Assembly (NCBI GenBank): GCA_963735495.1
Contig: CAVTLG010000009.1
Span: 310,001-374,000, forward strand
DNA length: 64,000 nucleotides
Origin: CAVTLG01 sp963735495
Lineage (GTDB): Bacteria; Chloroflexota; Ktedonobacteria; Ktedonobacterales; Ktedonobacteraceae
Direction of reading: 5' to 3'
Both the position numbers and the translations under genes were made by a program. Below the pieces are notes generated by a model. That model saw only the letters and a program-made list of their open reading frames with translations, made no database searches and had not been told where the DNA came from. Each line of letters opens with the position of its first letter. Position 1 is the stretch's first letter. Of the stretch, positions 62,367-64,000 are shown one piece after another.

Positions 62367-62424
62367 GGGTAGGGGCGTCACCTCGCGTGCGCTCGGGGGC
62401 GGTCGCAAGGACACGCCCCTACCC
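62367..62424. repeat. Family-1 palindromic element, copy 4
   Basis: 58 bp, GGGTAGGGGCGTCACC ... GGACACGCCCCTACCC, same layout as copy 1. It lies in the 550 bp between the rhodanese and hydrolase genes, which otherwise hold no gene. Confidence 0.87.
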
Positions 62425-62594
62425 GATTCTCCGACGTTTCTCTGCAAGAATAGAAACTCTGTTGTTGCCCGTTGCCGCATAAAACATGTAACAGTAGTTA
62501 CATGTGTCTACTGAAAGCATACATGAGGCCGTGCGGGAAGTCAATGCATCGCGTGTCCATCACTATAGTGAAAATGCACATAGCATGTATGCGA

Positions 62595-63485
62595 TTAGGA
62601 GGGCTGCCGCTGTATCCAGTTCACGATATCAGTATCCAGTTGTGTATGATCATCCTCAAGTTCGGTATCATGGTAGTAGTTGTCGTAGCTGATCCACGTT
62701 TTGTCAGTGCTGCCCAGAGCCTCATAAAATGAGCGTGTCGCACTGGCGCGCACCGCTTTATCCGTTGTGGCCTGCAAGACGAGAGCAGGGATGGTGATAT
62801 TTTTAGCCAGCTTGAGCACTGCTAAACGCATGAACAGTATCTGCACCAGAAACGTCGCCGTGAACGAGCGTCGCCAGAAGGGATCTGCTTCTAGCATACG
62901 TACGGCTTCCGGGTTGGCCGTCATATTTTCATGACCACCGGGAGTGCGCCAGGTGCGCCGCGATTTCAGGAGACCACCCAGCAGGATTGACAGCGTATCT
63001 CCCAATGGAAGCTGTGTTGTATCCTGTATCCAGGGATTGAGAAAGATGACACCGGCCAGCATCTGCCCATGCAGTGCGGCGAAGTGTGTCGCAAAGATGC
63101 CTCCCATACTATGACCAAGCACAAAAATTCTGGCGCCGGGATGCCGCTGCTGGATTTCGGTGACGAGGGAGGCAATATCTTGAATATAGGTGCGGTAGTT
63201 GTCGATATGACCATCTGGACCATCCGAGCGACCAAAGCCGCGATGGTCTAGCGCATAAATAGTCAGGTTGCGCGCGGCCAGGCTGTTACCAAGATCAATA
63301 AACCAGCCGCTATGCGCACCCAACCCATGCAGGACGAGCAAGATATCGGAACTATCCGTGCGCCAACTGCGTAGAAAGAGTTTGTGACCGTCTCCCATCG
63401 GCAACATTTCTGTGTCTACTTTGACCGTCGCGGTCTCAAGCATACTTCCCCAGTTGCCTTGAGCTGCTTCTTGATAGCGCATCAT
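62595..63485 (-). CDS. Alpha/beta hydrolase, monoacylglycerol-lipase-like
   Basis: 296 residues, no signal peptide. LVLHGLGAHSGWF (oxyanion loop), YALDHRGFGRSDG, nucleophile FVLGHSMGGIFA, acid region PALVLQATTDKAV and His in LEDDHTQ near the C-terminus are all present, as in serine aminopeptidase-S33/monoacylglycerol-lipase proteins (Hydrolase_4). Likely acts on lysophospholipid or monoglyceride at the membrane. Two ATGs (63485 and 63482) are adjacent, with GGAGAA upstream. A family-2 repeat lies 22 bp before the start. Confidence 0.87.
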   Translation of the reverse strand: MMRYQEAAQGNWGSMLETATVKVDTEMLPMGDGHKLFLRSWRTDSSDILLVLHGLGAHSGWFIDLGNSLAARNLTIYALDHRGFGRSDGPDGHIDNYRTYIQDIASLVTEIQQRHPGARIFVLGHSMGGIFATHFAALHGQMLAGVIFLNPWIQDTTQLPLGDTLSILLGGLLKSRRTWRTPGGHENMTANPEAVRMLEADPFWRRSFTATFLVQILFMRLAVLKLAKNITIPALVLQATTDKAVRASATRSFYEALGSTDKTWISYDNYYHDTELEDDHTQLDTDIVNWIQRQPS

Positions 63486-63507
63486 TTCATTTCTCCGTTG
63501 ATTATTT

Positions 63508-63715
63508 GTAACTACTACTCAGCTGAGGCAACGTTTCAGAACCGTGGAAGTTCGCGTAGGGGCCGAGCCAAGACCTTTTTTGGTGGCCTATGTGCGGCGT
63601 GAGGCGAAGAAAAAAGGTCTTGGCGTTCCCTTGCGGCGGCCCGCCCCGTCTTGCACCCACCCAGGACAACCGCAAGGGATTGTCCCTACGCGGTTCCCGA
63701 TCTGGGTAGTAGTTA
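63508..63715. repeat. Family-2 palindromic element, copy 4 (long form)
   Basis: 208 bp from GTAACTACTACTCAG to GTAGTAGTTAC, with the inner CAAGACCTTTTTT ... AAAAAAGGTCTTG palindrome. The 285 bp from its end to the window edge show no gene. Confidence 0.87.
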
Positions 63716-64000
63716 CGATTATTTTTCTGTCAGAGCGCGATAATCTGAACAGGCTCATCTACGCGCCAGTATATCATAGAATGAGATATCTAGTGCTCAC
63801 TTTTGCATAGATGCTCTATTCATCCTGAGAACGGAACGAATATGAAAACTATGCAAATATACCCCCAATTTTCACGAATTTGGACGTTATGAGTGGCGCT
63901 TTGTTCGTTATATAAGGTAAGGGAGTGTGTTTCTTTGTAAGTATGCAAGGGCATACTTCCCGCATTGGCCCCGTACAGTCGCTAAATGGAGAAAAACTTC

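Overview
The window is a 64 kb piece of a bacterial chromosome with moderate-to-high GC. The mix of genes points to Chloroflexota, most likely class Ktedonobacteria. The clues are a GH48 cellulase with CBM2 and Ig-like domains, long TPR-type regulators, a late cobalamin pathway, many small palindromic elements and relics of the IS200/IS605 type. This placement is inferred from gene content, not from a marker-gene tree.

Layout. 1-4 kb: a 5'-truncated M20 peptidase, a NudC-type Nudix hydrolase, a dienelactone hydrolase and an Sfp-type phosphopantetheinyl transferase. 3.9-13.4 kb, minus strand: a complete four-gene Wadjet type II anti-plasmid operon (jetA-jetB-jetC-jetD). A structured non-coding block separates jetA from jetB, and a palindromic element separates jetC from jetD. 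14.1-21.2 kb: a surface-glycan cluster with two GT2 glycosyltransferases, a flippase, a polytopic membrane protein and a membrane protein with a repetitive acidic tail. 21.2-34 kb: late cobalamin genes (cobC, cobS, cobU, btuF, cbiB, cobD, cobQ, cobO) mixed with grpB-like, ndh and phosphotransferase genes. A cobalamin riboswitch precedes btuF, and cobQ carries a frameshift. 34-39.2 kb: a ThiO-like oxidase, an alpha/beta hydrolase, a UBP zinc finger, a DUF5996 protein and a TetR/metallo-beta-lactamase pair with a perfect operator. 39.3-46.6 kb: a secreted GH48 cellulase, an HTH/TPR regulator and two membrane-anchored proteins of unknown role. 46.7-55.5 kb: housekeeping genes prfB (with its programmed frameshift), a principal-type sigma factor, ftsY, accD, accA and dnaK. 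55.9-64 kb: a truncated phosphotransferase, larE, a CRISPR array of 25 repeats with no cas genes in view, an AT-rich repeat region next to the leader, a nucleoside deoxyribosyltransferase-like gene, a rhodanese and a lipase-like hydrolase.

The most unusual theme is small palindromic elements sitting in functional places. One 58 bp element lies inside the cobalamin riboswitch. An inverted copy 1.2 kb away supplies the ribosome binding site, start codon and first codons of cbiB. Terminal repeats of two other families provide the stop codons of jetC and cobQ. A second theme is the glycan cluster, where two membrane proteins end in long cytosolic tails full of Thr-x-x-(Met/Leu) motifs. These look like multivalent phospho-threonine docking tails.

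No tRNA, rRNA, phage gene or intact transposase was recognised.
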